Below are positions 50,545 to 60,317 of a stretch of 64,000 nt of DNA, piece after piece. The DNA comes from a virus. The stretch is from the IMG/VR virus record IMGVR_UViG_3300042567_000999, positions 19,427 through 83,426 of that record; one strand, 5' to 3'. Numbering within the stretch: position 1 is the stretch's first letter; every line of letters starts with the position of its first letter. The translations under genes and the position numbers were made by a program. The notes beneath the pieces were generated by a model. That model did not search any database. It was not told where the DNA came from and saw only the letters and a list, made by a program, of their open reading frames with translations.

Positions 50545-51551
50545 TGGCTATTAAAAAGAACGATTTTAGTTCACTAAAGAAAAAATTCTCTACATCTGCA
50601 AAGTACAAACCTCAAAGATTCTTTGATTTAGGTTCTGATTTTTTAGATGCGGTTGGTTTACCAGGTCCTGCGATTGGACACTTAAATATGTTATTGGGTC
50701 ACTCCGATACAGGAAAAACAACAGCACTTGTTAAAACCGCTGTCGATGCACAAAAGAAAGGTATTTTACCTGTGTTTATTATTACAGAACAAAAATGGTC
50801 TTTCGAACATGCAAAGATAATGGGATTTGAATGTGAAGAAGTTGTTGATACTGAAACGGGTGAACTTGATTGGGACGGATTCTTTATCTTTAATAACAAC
50901 TTTGAATACATCGAACAAATTACAGATTACATTAATAGTTTGTTAGATGCACAAGAAAAAGGTGAATTGGATTATTCATTATGTTTCTTGTGGGATTCAG
51001 TTGGTTCTGTTCCTTGTAAGATGACTTATGAAGGTAAAGGTGGTAAACAACACAACGCTTCTACATTGGCAGACAAGATTGGTATGGGTATTAACCAACG
51101 TATTTCAGGTTCACGTAAATCTGATTCTAAGTTTGAAAATACTTTAATCATCGTAAATCAGCCGTGGGTTGAATTACCTGATAATCCATTCGGTCAACCT
51201 AAAATTAAAGCAAAAGGTGGTGAAGCAATTTGGTTAAACTCTTCTTTGGTTTTCTTATTTGGAAATCAAAAAGGTGCGGGAACGACAAAGATTACCGCAA
51301 CCAAAGACAAGCGAACGGTTAAGTTTGCATCAAGAACAAAAGTATCCGTTATGAAAAACCACATCAACGGACTTGGGTTTGAAGATGGAAGAATAATTGT
51401 AACACCACATGGTTTTCTTCCTGGTAAAGATACAACTGAGGAGAAAGCATCCATTGAAAAGTATAAGAAAGAACATGCTGAGTATTGGAAAGAGATAATC
51501 GGAGTTGATGGTGACTTTGATTTGAAAGCAGAAAGAGAAGAAGTAGAGTAG
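50544..51551 (+). CDS. uvsX: RecA-family recombinase (UvsX-like)
   Basis: A 335-residue RecA/UvsX-type ATPase. Walker A is LGHSDTGKTT at 51-60, the Glu-containing ITEQKWSFE follows, Walker B is SLCFLWDSVG, and NTLIIVNQPW supplies the allosteric Gln/Asn switch region. It polymerises on single-stranded DNA and drives strand exchange, which in T4-like phages primes recombination-dependent replication. It lies one base into the end of the small gene at 50323 and leads the exonuclease gene by 21 bases. Confidence 0.88.
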   Translation: MAIKKNDFSSLKKKFSTSAKYKPQRFFDLGSDFLDAVGLPGPAIGHLNMLLGHSDTGKTTALVKTAVDAQKKGILPVFIITEQKWSFEHAKIMGFECEEVVDTETGELDWDGFFIFNNNFEYIEQITDYINSLLDAQEKGELDYSLCFLWDSVGSVPCKMTYEGKGGKQHNASTLADKIGMGINQRISGSRKSDSKFENTLIIVNQPWVELPDNPFGQPKIKAKGGEAIWLNSSLVFLFGNQKGAGTTKITATKDKRTVKFASRTKVSVMKNHINGLGFEDGRIIVTPHGFLPGKDTTEEKASIEKYKKEHAEYWKEIIGVDGDFDLKAEREEVE

Positions 51552-51572
51552 TAATAATTAAAAAAGAAAAAA

Positions 51573-52580
51573 GTGACGAAAACCTTATTGGTTGATGGAA
51601 ACAATTTGATAAAAATTGGTTTTCACGGAGTGAAAGATTACTTTCACAATGGACAACATATCGGTGCGATTTGGCACTTTTTGAATACTTTAAGAAAGTT
51701 CTTGGAAGAAACCAACTATAATAAAGTTGTTGTATTTTGGGATAGCAACACGAACTCATCACAGAGAAGGTTGATATACCCCAAGTATAAGTTAAACCGT
51801 AGGAACGATTCTAATGAGTTCAAACAAGCTTCTTACGAAAGTCAGAAACAACGAGTTAAACAATACCTTGAAGAAATGTTTGTTAGACAAGTTGAAATTG
51901 ACCATTCAGAGGCTGATGATTTAATTGCTTATTACTGCCAAATTTCTGAAGACGAGGATAAAACAATATTCTCGAGTGATAGAGACCTTACACAATTAAT
52001 TTCTGAAAGGGTAACTATCTATTCACCATCCACAAAAAGATATTATAAGAATGGGGATACAATCAAAATGAGCGATTTTGAAGTTCCCCATTATAATGTC
52101 AAAACTATTAAAATCCTTACAGGTGATTCATCCGATAACATCGACGGTATTTTTTATTTAGGTGAAAAGACTTTATTTAAGTTTTTTCCTGAGCTACTTG
52201 AAAAAGAGGTTGAGTTATCCGATATTTTATCTAAAGGGGAAGAACTCCTTAAAGAAAATAAGGACAACAAATCATTACAAAATCTTTTGTCTGGAAAAAC
52301 AAAAGAGGGTGTATTTGGTGATGAGTATTATGTGATAAACAGAAAACTTGTTGATTTAAGTCAACCACTTATAAATCAAAAAGGTAAAGAATTAGTTGAT
52401 GCGTATTATTCAGAATCATTAGACCCTGATGGTAGGGGATATAAAAACCTAATTCGTATGATGATGGAAGACGGGATATTTAAATACCTACCAAAAACAG
52501 ATGATAATTGGACTTATTTTTTAAAACCGTTTTTAAAGTTAACAAGAAAAGAAAAGTCAAAATTCAAAAACAAAAAGTAA
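51573..52580 (+). CDS. 5'-3' exonuclease/flap nuclease (T4 RNase H-like)
   Basis: A 335-residue PIN/FEN-type nuclease with a GTG start at 51573, the only start that gives TKTLLVDGNNLI at the N-terminus. Metal-binding acids are seen in LVDGNN, VVVFWDSN, DHSEADDLIAYY and FSSDRDLTQL, and the helix-hairpin-helix in LTGDSSDNIDG. Size matches T4 RNase H (305), which removes RNA primers on the lagging strand. It sits between UvsX and the helicase genes and ends 4 bases before the next gene. Confidence 0.88.
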   Translation: MTKTLLVDGNNLIKIGFHGVKDYFHNGQHIGAIWHFLNTLRKFLEETNYNKVVVFWDSNTNSSQRRLIYPKYKLNRRNDSNEFKQASYESQKQRVKQYLEEMFVRQVEIDHSEADDLIAYYCQISEDEDKTIFSSDRDLTQLISERVTIYSPSTKRYYKNGDTIKMSDFEVPHYNVKTIKILTGDSSDNIDGIFYLGEKTLFKFFPELLEKEVELSDILSKGEELLKENKDNKSLQNLLSGKTKEGVFGDEYYVINRKLVDLSQPLINQKGKELVDAYYSESLDPDGRGYKNLIRMMMEDGIFKYLPKTDDNWTYFLKPFLKLTRKEKSKFKNKK

Positions 52581-52584
52581 AATT

Positions 52585-53037
52585 ATGAAAGAACAAAATG
52601 ACGTAACTAAAGTTGAATTCCTTATCACATTAAATGATAATTTTGTGGTTCAAAGATTCTTTAATGTCAAAGGGTTTAACCCAAAAGCAAAAAGTAGTGT
52701 AGAGTTGATGAGCTACATGTTCGAACTAAAAACCGATTTACAAACCAAACTTAGAAATAAGTGTGTTGTTTATATGTTGGAAAATAGATTTCAAATTGAG
52801 GAGGACTCAAATGTGTTAGAGACATCTAATACTGATGGTCCTGAAAGATTTAACATTATTTTAAGGGTAGGTAATGAGACAATTTGTCACCATATCATCG
52901 ACGCTAAATTATACCCACCGAAGGTAAGATATACGCTGGACGTAAGGCCATCCATAAAAAACATATTAAGAGAGCTTACTGACATTTTTTCAGCTAAAAA
53001 TTTATCTTACAATTACTTAAACTATTCGTTAGTTTAA
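52585..53037 (+). CDS. Uncharacterised protein of the replication module
   Basis: A 150-residue protein with an alternating beta-alpha pattern (KVEFLITLNDNFVVQRFFNV, SSVELMSYMFELKTDLQTKL, ERFNIILRVGNETICHHIID). No recognised family. It starts 4 bases after the exonuclease gene and precedes the helicase gene by 39 bases. It may be a small replication accessory protein; T4 genomes carry helicase loader and late-transcription genes in similar neighbourhoods but no similarity is visible. Confidence 0.55.
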   Translation: MKEQNDVTKVEFLITLNDNFVVQRFFNVKGFNPKAKSSVELMSYMFELKTDLQTKLRNKCVVYMLENRFQIEEDSNVLETSNTDGPERFNIILRVGNETICHHIIDAKLYPPKVRYTLDVRPSIKNILRELTDIFSAKNLSYNYLNYSLV

Positions 53038-53040
53038 TCA

Positions 53041-53048
53041 TATTTATC
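53041..53048 (+). promoter_or_regulatory. TATTTATC element before helicase gene
   Basis: CATATTTATCATATA lies 28 bases before the helicase ATG at 53077. It has the recurring core, but here ahead of a replication gene and without a clear upstream TTG box. Confidence 0.35.
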
Positions 53049-53076
53049 ATATACAAAAATAAAAAAATCATATAAT

Positions 53077-54456
53077 ATGTCAGACAAAAAAAGCTTCGGA
53101 TACTTAGGAAATACCTTTCAAATTCAGTTGTTAAATAACATCATAGTATACAAGGATTTCTCAAATTCGATTCTCGAAGTCATTGACCCACATTACTTTG
53201 ATAACCAGTATTTTCGTATCATTTGTCAAATGATTAAGGAGTATTATTCAAAATATGAACATACTCCTACATTTGATACTTTAGAACAACTAACAAAGTC
53301 AGAAATATCCTCTCCAATGGCTCAGAAGAGTGTTTTGGACACACTACAACAAGTAAAAGACGTATCTGATGAAGGTTCAATCTTTGTTCAAGAGAAGTCA
53401 TTAAAATTCTGTAAACAACAAGAATTACAGAAGGTTATGACAAAGGCTCAATCAATCATTGATAAAGGTGAGTTTGAAAGTTATGACCACTTAGAAGAAA
53501 TGGTAAGAGGAGCGTTACAGGTTGGTGAGGTCGATAAAGGAACAACCGACGTTTTCTTTAACCTTGAAGAGGTTTTAGATGACGACTATAGACATCCAGT
53601 TCCAATTGGAATTCCCGGTATTGACAATCTTCTTCGTGGAGGTTTGGCAAAAGGAGAAATTGGTGTTATATTAGCACCTACAGGGGTTGGTAAGTCTACA
53701 TTTACGACAAAGATTGCAAACCACGCGTTTAATTTGGGATACAATGTTTTACAAATATTTTTTGAAGACAATCCTAAAATTATCCAAAGAAAACACATCA
53801 CTCTTTGGACTGGAATTCACCCTGACGATTTAACAGAAAATAGAGAAGATGTTATTGAAAAAGTAAGACACATCCAATCTACAAGAAAAAATAAATTGAT
53901 AATGAAAAAGTTACCTTCAGATACAGTAACTATGAATCAGATTAAAAATCAGGTTAGAAAAATGATTGCTGAGGGTAATAAAGTAGATATGATTATCTTA
54001 GACTACATTGATTGTGTAGTTCCTGATAAAATGTTGGCAGATGAGTGGAAAAGTGAAGGTTCGGTTATGAGAGCATTTGAGGCGATGTGTCACGAATTGG
54101 ATATCGCAGGATGGACGGCAACACAAGGAAATCGTAATTCGATTTCATCAGATGTCGTAACCACAGACCAAATGGGGGGGTCAATTAAAAAGGCTCAAGT
54201 TGGTCACGTAATCATTACGATTGCTAAATCATTACAACAAAAAGAAATGAACTTGGCAACCATAGCGATTACAAAATCAAGAATCGGAAAAGACGGTATT
54301 GTGTTTGAAAATTGTAAATTTGACAATGCAATGCTTGAAATAGATACAGAACAAAGTGTTACTTTCTTAGGTTTAGAAGAACAGAAAGAAGATAGAAACA
54401 GAAATAGAATCAAAGAGCTTTTAGAAAAGAAAAAGCAAAAAGAACAACAATCTTAA
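53077..54456 (+). CDS. Replicative DNA helicase (DnaB/T4 gp41-like)
   Basis: A 459-residue hexameric helicase, near the 475 of T4 gp41. The N-terminal helical domain (1-150) precedes a RecA-type core with Walker A LAPTGVGKST at 199-208, VLQIFFEDNP (H1a-type), Walker B MIILDYIDCV near 308, and the DnaB-type ATQGNRN and GGSIKKAQVGHVI segments. It unwinds duplex DNA 5' to 3' ahead of the polymerase. The partner primase was not seen in the window. Confidence 0.9.
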   Translation: MSDKKSFGYLGNTFQIQLLNNIIVYKDFSNSILEVIDPHYFDNQYFRIICQMIKEYYSKYEHTPTFDTLEQLTKSEISSPMAQKSVLDTLQQVKDVSDEGSIFVQEKSLKFCKQQELQKVMTKAQSIIDKGEFESYDHLEEMVRGALQVGEVDKGTTDVFFNLEEVLDDDYRHPVPIGIPGIDNLLRGGLAKGEIGVILAPTGVGKSTFTTKIANHAFNLGYNVLQIFFEDNPKIIQRKHITLWTGIHPDDLTENREDVIEKVRHIQSTRKNKLIMKKLPSDTVTMNQIKNQVRKMIAEGNKVDMIILDYIDCVVPDKMLADEWKSEGSVMRAFEAMCHELDIAGWTATQGNRNSISSDVVTTDQMGGSIKKAQVGHVIITIAKSLQQKEMNLATIAITKSRIGKDGIVFENCKFDNAMLEIDTEQSVTFLGLEEQKEDRNRNRIKELLEKKKQKEQQS

Positions 54457-54471
54457 ATTAATTAAAAAATT

Positions 54472-55419
54472 ATGGAAAAAATATTAACAGAAAATCCTGG
54501 TCGGTTCGTCATCTTCCCTATTGAACACAACGATATATGGGAATTTTACAAACAACACCAAGCCGCATTTTGGACGGCAGAGGAAGTAGATTTAACCAAT
54601 GACATCAGAGATTGGGAAAATCTAACAGACAATGAAAAATACTTTATTAAGAACGTATTATCATTTTTTGCGGCTTCAGATGGTATTGTAAATGAAAACT
54701 TGGCCGAAAACTTCTATCGTGAAGTACAGTATCCTGAAGCTAAGTTTTTCTACGGAATCCAATTGGCTATGGAAAACATTCACTCATTAATGTATTCATT
54801 ATTGATTGATACATACATCTCAAACGCTAAAGAAAAGGACGAGTGTTTCAATGCGATTGATAGACTACCTGCGGTTCAAAAGAAAGCTAAATGGGCATTA
54901 GAATGGATTGAAAATGCATCATTCGCAGAAAGATTGGTTGCGTTTGCGGCTGTTGAAGGTATCTTCTTTTCAGGTTCATTCTGTTCTATTTTCTGGATGA
55001 AATCAAGAGGAATTATGCAAGGACTATGTAATGCTAACTCACTTATCTTTAAAGATGAAAACTTACATTGTGATTTTGCAATTCACTTGCTGAATAACCA
55101 CTTGGAAGAAAAACCATCTGAAAAAAGAATTAAAGAGATTTTATTATCGGCTTTAGAAATCGAAAAAGAATTCATCACTGAATCCTTACCGGTATCTTTA
55201 ATCGGTATGAATTCAAACTTGATGAAACAATATTTGGAGTTTGTTGTTGATGGTCTCTTACTTAAATTCGGATGTAGTAAAGAATTTAATGTAGAACAAC
55301 CGTTTAAGTTCATGGAACAAATTGCGGTTGAAACTAAAGGTAATTTCTTTGAATCTAGAACGATGGAATACCAAAAAGCGAAGTTAAACGAAACTATAGC
55401 ATTCACAGACGATTTTTAA
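54472..55419 (+). CDS. nrdB: Ribonucleotide reductase class Ia beta subunit
   Basis: A 315-residue NrdB. Metal ligands and radical residue align with the E. coli enzyme: D70 ([10 protein letters not shown]), E101 and H104 with Tyr108 as the radical site ([10 protein letters not shown]), then a second set in [13 protein letters not shown] and DENLHCDFA. It produces the tyrosyl radical for dNTP synthesis by the alpha subunit encoded 10 bases downstream. It lies 15 bases after the helicase gene, so replication and precursor supply share a transcript. Confidence 0.94.
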   Translation: MEKILTENPGRFVIFPIEHNDIWEFYKQHQAAFWTAEEVDLTNDIRDWENLTDNEKYFIKNVLSFFAASDGIVNENLAENFYREVQYPEAKFFYGIQLAMENIHSLMYSLLIDTYISNAKEKDECFNAIDRLPAVQKKAKWALEWIENASFAERLVAFAAVEGIFFSGSFCSIFWMKSRGIMQGLCNANSLIFKDENLHCDFAIHLLNNHLEEKPSEKRIKEILLSALEIEKEFITESLPVSLIGMNSNLMKQYLEFVVDGLLLKFGCSKEFNVEQPFKFMEQIAVETKGNFFESRTMEYQKAKLNETIAFTDDF

Positions 55420-55429
55420 ATTTTATAAC

Positions 55430-57856
55430 ATGTCATTAAAAATAATTAAAAGAGACGGAGACCTTGTGGCCTTTAACCCACAAAAAATTTACAACCGAGT
55501 AAAGCGTTCCGCAAAAGGATTAAACGTTAACTCTGATGAGATTTTCATCAAAGTTATTACTTCTGTACCAACAGAAGGTAAAGTCACAACTAAAGAGTTG
55601 GATAAGTTGATTTATGAAATTGCTGCGGCGTATACCGGAAGTCATCACGACTATTCAAGACTTGCTTCATCTGTTGCTATTTCATCTTACCATAAAGAAA
55701 CTTCAGATAGTTTTTGTGATACTATGAAAGTATTATACGGAGATGGTGTAGTTCATGAAGAATTGATGAATAAAATAAATCAATATGGTGAAGAAAACAT
55801 CGATGCGATTATAAGACATGAAAATGATTATAACTTTGATTATTTTGCTTGGAGGTCATTACAAGAAATGTATTTGTTAAAAAGACCAACAGGTCAGGTT
55901 ATTGAAAGACCACAACATATGTATATGAGAGTTGCATTGTGGGTTACAGAAACGTTGGAACAGGCTAAAGAATATTATACTTCTTTATCAAATCAACTTA
56001 TTTCTAAGGCAACACCAATCATGATTAACTCAGGTACTAAAGTGCCACAATTAGCATCTTGTGTATTACATTATAACGACTCGGATTCAAGAGAAGGTTT
56101 GTTAGGAACTCTAAGAGACATTTCAACGTTCTCTTCAGATGCCGCGGGTATCGGACTTTCAATGTCAAACATCCGTAGTAAAGAAAGTAGAATATCAACT
56201 TCAGGTGGTTATGCGGGTGGACTTTTAAAATACTTAAAGATTGTTAATGAATCACTTAGATTCTTTAATCAGCAAGGACGTAGACCGGGTAGTGCTGCTA
56301 TCTATCTTGAACCATGGCACAAAGACATCTTTGATTTATTAGATATTAAAAAGAACACAGGCGCCGAAGAATTGAGAGCTCGTGATTTATTTACGGCACT
56401 TTGGATTCCTGACAATTTTATGAAGGCTGTTAAAAATAATGCTGAATGGTATTTGTTCTGTCCTAATGATATTAAAAAGGCGGGATTAAAAGGTTTACAA
56501 GAATGTTATGGCGAAGAATACGAAGAAGTATATAACACCGCAGTAAGTATGGGTCTTGGTAAAAAAGTTAAAGCACAAGACATATGGTCTAAAATTGTTG
56601 AGTCACAAGTAGAAACGGGAGTTCCTTATCTATGTTCTAAGGACAATGCAAATAGAAAGACTAACCACCAAAATATTGGTGTAATTAAACAATCTAACTT
56701 GTGTAATGAGATTTACCAATATACCGATGAAAAGACTACTGCGATTTGTACTTTATCATCTATGGTATTGAAAAACTTTGTTAAAGATGGTGAGTTTAAT
56801 TTCAATTTATTATATGAAGAAACACGTAAAGTCGTTAAGGGACTAAACAAAGTTATCGACATTAATAATTACTCAACCGAAAAAGGATTAAAAGGTGGGT
56901 TAGAACAACGAGCAATCGCTATTGGAACACAAGGTTTGGCTGACGTATTTTATTTAATGGACTATACTTTCACATCTGATGAAGCTAAAAAATTAAATAA
57001 AGATATTTTTGAAACTATCTATTACGCTGCGATTACAGAAAGTAATGAGTTATGTATGAACGGTAAATATGAATCATATTCATTCTTTAAAGATTCACCA
57101 ATGTCAAAAGGTATTTTCCAATTCGATATGTGGGGAGTTAATGAAACAGAACTTTCAGGAATGTGGGATTGGAACAAACTAAAGAAAAGTGTTTCTGACT
57201 ATGGTATATGTAATTCATTATTTACCGCACAGATGCCAGTTGCCTCTTCAGCGAAAATAACAGGTTCATATGAAATGACAGAACCAGCACACTCGGCAAT
57301 ATTTAATAGACGAGTTGTTGGCGGAGAAATTATGATTGTTAACAAATACCTCATCAATGATTTTGAAAAGATTGGTATTTGGTCTGAAGATTTAAAAAAT
57401 GAAATTATCTTAAATGAAGGGTCGATTCAAAATATTAATTTTAATAATTACTTAGATTCTGAAGACAAAAATTATTTGAAAAAAGTAAAAAGAATTGAAC
57501 ACTTAATACCTAAGTATAAAACTATTTGGGAGATTTCACAGAAACAATTAATTGATATGGCTGCCGATAGAGCACCATTCATCGACCAATCACAGTCAAT
57601 GAATATCTATATGGGTAACCCAACCCTATCTAAAATTACATCATCACACTTCCACTCTTGGGAAAAAGGTTTAAAGACTCTTTGTTATTATGTAAGAACC
57701 AAAGCTATCTCAACGGGAGCGAAACATTTGGCACTTGACATGAGTAAAAGAGAAAAACCTAAAAAGGTTGAGGTGCCACAAGTTGATTACTCGACAATGA
57801 ACTTACCACCAAAACCAACAAATACTGATTTTGAATGTTTTGGTTGTTCATCTTAA
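55430..57856 (+). CDS. nrdA: Ribonucleotide reductase class Ia alpha subunit
   Basis: An 808-residue NrdA. An ATP-cone domain covers residues 1-90 (LKIIKRDGDLVAFNPQKIYN), so dATP inhibition is probably retained. The catalytic barrel follows with LASCVLHYND, SNLCNEIYQY and TAQMPVASSAKITG, the usual substrate and phosphate sites. The C-terminal tail ends ECFGCSS, giving a Cys803/Cys806 pair for re-reduction by thioredoxin or glutaredoxin. It forms the holoenzyme with NrdB coded just upstream. A strong terminator follows. Confidence 0.94.
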   Translation: MSLKIIKRDGDLVAFNPQKIYNRVKRSAKGLNVNSDEIFIKVITSVPTEGKVTTKELDKLIYEIAAAYTGSHHDYSRLASSVAISSYHKETSDSFCDTMKVLYGDGVVHEELMNKINQYGEENIDAIIRHENDYNFDYFAWRSLQEMYLLKRPTGQVIERPQHMYMRVALWVTETLEQAKEYYTSLSNQLISKATPIMINSGTKVPQLASCVLHYNDSDSREGLLGTLRDISTFSSDAAGIGLSMSNIRSKESRISTSGGYAGGLLKYLKIVNESLRFFNQQGRRPGSAAIYLEPWHKDIFDLLDIKKNTGAEELRARDLFTALWIPDNFMKAVKNNAEWYLFCPNDIKKAGLKGLQECYGEEYEEVYNTAVSMGLGKKVKAQDIWSKIVESQVETGVPYLCSKDNANRKTNHQNIGVIKQSNLCNEIYQYTDEKTTAICTLSSMVLKNFVKDGEFNFNLLYEETRKVVKGLNKVIDINNYSTEKGLKGGLEQRAIAIGTQGLADVFYLMDYTFTSDEAKKLNKDIFETIYYAAITESNELCMNGKYESYSFFKDSPMSKGIFQFDMWGVNETELSGMWDWNKLKKSVSDYGICNSLFTAQMPVASSAKITGSYEMTEPAHSAIFNRRVVGGEIMIVNKYLINDFEKIGIWSEDLKNEIILNEGSIQNINFNNYLDSEDKNYLKKVKRIEHLIPKYKTIWEISQKQLIDMAADRAPFIDQSQSMNIYMGNPTLSKITSSHFHSWEKGLKTLCYYVRTKAISTGAKHLALDMSKREKPKKVEVPQVDYSTMNLPPKPTNTDFECFGCSS

Positions 57857-57866
57857 TCGCGACACT

Positions 57867-57895
57867 AATCCCGACACTATGTCGGGATTTTTTAT
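57867..57895 (+). terminator. Rho-independent terminator after nrdA
   Basis: AATCCCGACA (57867-57876), loop CTA, TGTCGGGATT (57880-57889), then TTTTTATTTT. The 10-base stem is perfect. It separates the replication module from the wedge genes. Confidence 0.92.
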
Positions 57896-57903
57896 TTTAT
57901 AAC

Positions 57904-57937
57904 TATTTATTGAAAATATCGAGACACTATATTTATG
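57904..57937 (+). promoter_or_regulatory. Two TATTTAT elements ahead of gp25 gene
   Basis: ATAACTATTTATTG has its core at 57904-57911, 30 bases before the ATG at 57942, and TATATTTATG has a second core at 57930-57937, 4 bases before it. The first has the extended ATAACTATTTAT form shared with the tape measure and 60298 elements and the normal spacing of about 30 bases. Confidence 0.5.
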
Positions 57938-57941
57938 TAAT

Positions 57942-58406
57942 ATGGCTAACGGAATAACATATGGTATAAATTTTCCATTCATACAAAGTGAAAAGGGTAA
58001 TTATTTAAAATTAACTGAAACTACGGATGAAGAAATAAGGGCAAATCTTGTTCACTTGTTATTAACAAGGAGAGGTTCTAGGTATTTTTTACCTGATTTT
58101 GGTACTCGAATGTATGAATATATTTTTGAACCATTAGATGGGGCAACCTTTGAAGAGATTAAATCTGAAATAGAAGAACAAATTAGTAAGTATATCCCAA
58201 ATATTACTATTAATAGTATAACTGTAGAATCGTATACCGATGCTGGAGAAACTTCAGGTCAATTAGACTATGAATTATTGGGTCAGGCGAGTATTTATCG
58301 TATACCGGGAGCAAACACCGCAGAATATAGTGCAAAAATAAAAATTGATTATACAAATGATGCAAGAGCATTTGGTAGTCGACAATTTGTTATAATTAAC
58401 ATATAA
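57942..58406 (+). CDS. Baseplate wedge protein gp25-like
   Basis: A 154-residue protein of the GPW/gp25 family (T4 gp25 is 132). LVHLLLTRRGSRYFLPDFGT, then RMYEYIFEPLDG, is the family core: the RxGxR motif precedes the PDFGT turn. gp25 binds gp6 and the sheath and is thought to nucleate sheath polymerisation. It is 1 base away from the gp6-like gene, the same pair order as in many contractile systems. Confidence 0.92.
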   Translation: MANGITYGINFPFIQSEKGNYLKLTETTDEEIRANLVHLLLTRRGSRYFLPDFGTRMYEYIFEPLDGATFEEIKSEIEEQISKYIPNITINSITVESYTDAGETSGQLDYELLGQASIYRIPGANTAEYSAKIKIDYTNDARAFGSRQFVIINI

Positions 58407-58407
58407 T

Positions 58408-60246
58408 ATGGCTAATAATAAAATTAACTATACCGATAGGGATTTTGAATCAATCAGAGATGGTTTAATTAATTACACTAAACAGTATTATCCTGAGCTC
58501 GTTCAAAATTTTAATGATGCATCTGTATTCTCTGTTTTAATGGATTTAAATGCTGCGGTTGCCGATAATTTACATTATCATATTGATAGAAGTGTACAAG
58601 AGACTGTATTACAATATGCCCAACAGAAGTCTTCAATCTTTAATATTGCAAGAACTTATGGTTTAAAAATACCTGGTTACAGACCATCCGTTGCCGTGGT
58701 TAATATTTCAATCACAGTCCCACCATTAGGTGATGCTGAAGATTTTAGATATTTAGGAATTTTAAGAGCGGGTTCACAATTTAACGGAGGAGGAAATTCA
58801 TTCGAAACGGTTTATGATATTGACTTCACTAATCAATATAACCAAGAAGGTGAAGTTAATAGAACTAAAGTACCTACTTTTGATGCTAACCAAAAAATCA
58901 TTAATTACGTAATCACAAAACAAGAGGTTGTGGTTAACGGAACAACCAAAGTTTTTAAAAGAGTAATCAACCCATCCGATGTGGTTCCTTTCTTTAATTT
59001 CTTTTTACCTGAAAGAAACGTTTTAGGTGTTAATTCTATAATTCAAAAAGACGGAACTGGATATCCAAACGTTCCCGATTATACTGAATTTGTAACGGCT
59101 ACAAATAGATGGTATGAAGTTGATGCATTGGCTGAAGATACGGTATTCATAGAAGACCCAACAAAACCTGTGGATAATGCTGGTGTTAAAGTTGGAAAAT
59201 ATATTAAAACTGAAAATAGATTCATTACCGAATACACACCCGAAGGATTTTTAAAAGTTCAATTTGGAGGAGGAACGACAACTCCAAATATTCAATTGGC
59301 TAACTTTGCTAAGTTAGGTATAAACTTAGACTTGGCTAATTACCAAAATAACATTGGTTTAGGGTTAACGGTTCAACCAAATACAACAATTTTTGTCCAA
59401 TATAGAACAGGTGGTGGTTTAGCGTCAAATGTTGGTGTTGGGGTAATCAATCAAGTAGGAACAATTGATTTTTCGGTAAATGGTCCATCAAGTTCAATTA
59501 ACTCAAATGTAATTGATTCTTTAACGGTTAATAATGTAACTGCAGCGATTGGAGGGTCAAACCCACCAACAACAGAAGAAGTGAGAAACATGGTGGCATT
59601 TAATTTTGCGGCACAAAAAAGAGCAGTAACTGTAAACGATTATAAATCATTAATTGATACGATGCCAGGAAAATTTGGAGCACCCGCAAAAGTTGCAATT
59701 ACTGAATTAGATAATAAAATCACCGTTCAAATTTTAGCTTATGATGAAAATGGTAAATTGACACAAACGGTTTCTAATAATCTTAAGACAAACTTAGCAA
59801 CTTACCTTTCAAAATATAGAATGATAAATGACTACATACAAATTGATGTAGCTAAAGTTATCGACTTAGCTTTTGATATATATGTGGTTGTGGAATCAAA
59901 TGTTAATAGAGGTCAAGTTATTACTGAAATTATTAATCAAGTTTCAAATTATATGACACCAGGAAATCGTGATATGGGACAAAACGTAAACATATCTGAT
60001 GTAAGAAGGTTAATTCAAAATACCGCAGGTGTGATAAGTTTATCTAATTTACAAGTTTTTAACTTAGTAGGTGGACAATATTCAACATCAGAAACGTCAC
60101 AGTCGTATATCAATAAAGCAACTCGTGAGATTAGATTAATTGACGATAATATTTACGCAGAACCTTCACAGGTTTATCAAATACGTTTTGATAATAAAGA
60201 CATACGAGTGTATGTTAAAAATCTTGCGACCGTAGATTTCTCCTAA
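58408..60246 (+). CDS. Baseplate wedge protein gp6-like (baseplate J)
   Basis: A 612-residue protein near the size of T4 gp6 (660). MANNKINYTDRDFESIRDGL and SVFSVLMDLNAAVADNLHYH are the usual N-terminal signatures of gp6/gpJ-like wedge proteins, and the C-terminal region (PGKFGAPAKVAITELDNKIT, MINDYIQIDVAKVIDLAFDI, NISDVRRLIQNTAGVISL) matches the beta-alpha core that forms the iris-like ring controlling baseplate opening. It forms the wedge with gp25 and probably with the large protein that follows. Confidence 0.9.
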   Translation: MANNKINYTDRDFESIRDGLINYTKQYYPELVQNFNDASVFSVLMDLNAAVADNLHYHIDRSVQETVLQYAQQKSSIFNIARTYGLKIPGYRPSVAVVNISITVPPLGDAEDFRYLGILRAGSQFNGGGNSFETVYDIDFTNQYNQEGEVNRTKVPTFDANQKIINYVITKQEVVVNGTTKVFKRVINPSDVVPFFNFFLPERNVLGVNSIIQKDGTGYPNVPDYTEFVTATNRWYEVDALAEDTVFIEDPTKPVDNAGVKVGKYIKTENRFITEYTPEGFLKVQFGGGTTTPNIQLANFAKLGINLDLANYQNNIGLGLTVQPNTTIFVQYRTGGGLASNVGVGVINQVGTIDFSVNGPSSSINSNVIDSLTVNNVTAAIGGSNPPTTEEVRNMVAFNFAAQKRAVTVNDYKSLIDTMPGKFGAPAKVAITELDNKITVQILAYDENGKLTQTVSNNLKTNLATYLSKYRMINDYIQIDVAKVIDLAFDIYVVVESNVNRGQVITEIINQVSNYMTPGNRDMGQNVNISDVRRLIQNTAGVISLSNLQVFNLVGGQYSTSETSQSYINKATREIRLIDDNIYAEPSQVYQIRFDNKDIRVYVKNLATVDFS

Positions 60247-60268
60247 GATTATTTATTTCCTAAACTAC

Positions 60269-60291
60269 TTACCTATTTTTAAAATGGGTAA
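60269..60291 (+). terminator. Weak hairpin between gp6 and the next gene
   Basis: TTACCTATT (60269-60277) pairs with AATGGGTAA (60283-60291), including one T-G wobble, around a 5-base loop. No T run follows; the late element at 60298-60305 begins 7 bases later. It might act as a weak terminator or only as a structured leader. Confidence 0.35.
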
Positions 60292-60297
60292 AATAAC

Positions 60298-60305
60298 TAT
60301 TTATT
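60298..60305 (+). promoter_or_regulatory. TATTTATT element for the last gene
   Basis: AAATAACTATTTATTTTAAA ends 12 bases before the ATG at 60318 and has the extended ATAACTATTTAT form seen before the tape measure and gp25 genes. Confidence 0.5.
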
Positions 60306-60317
60306 TTAAAAGCACAA

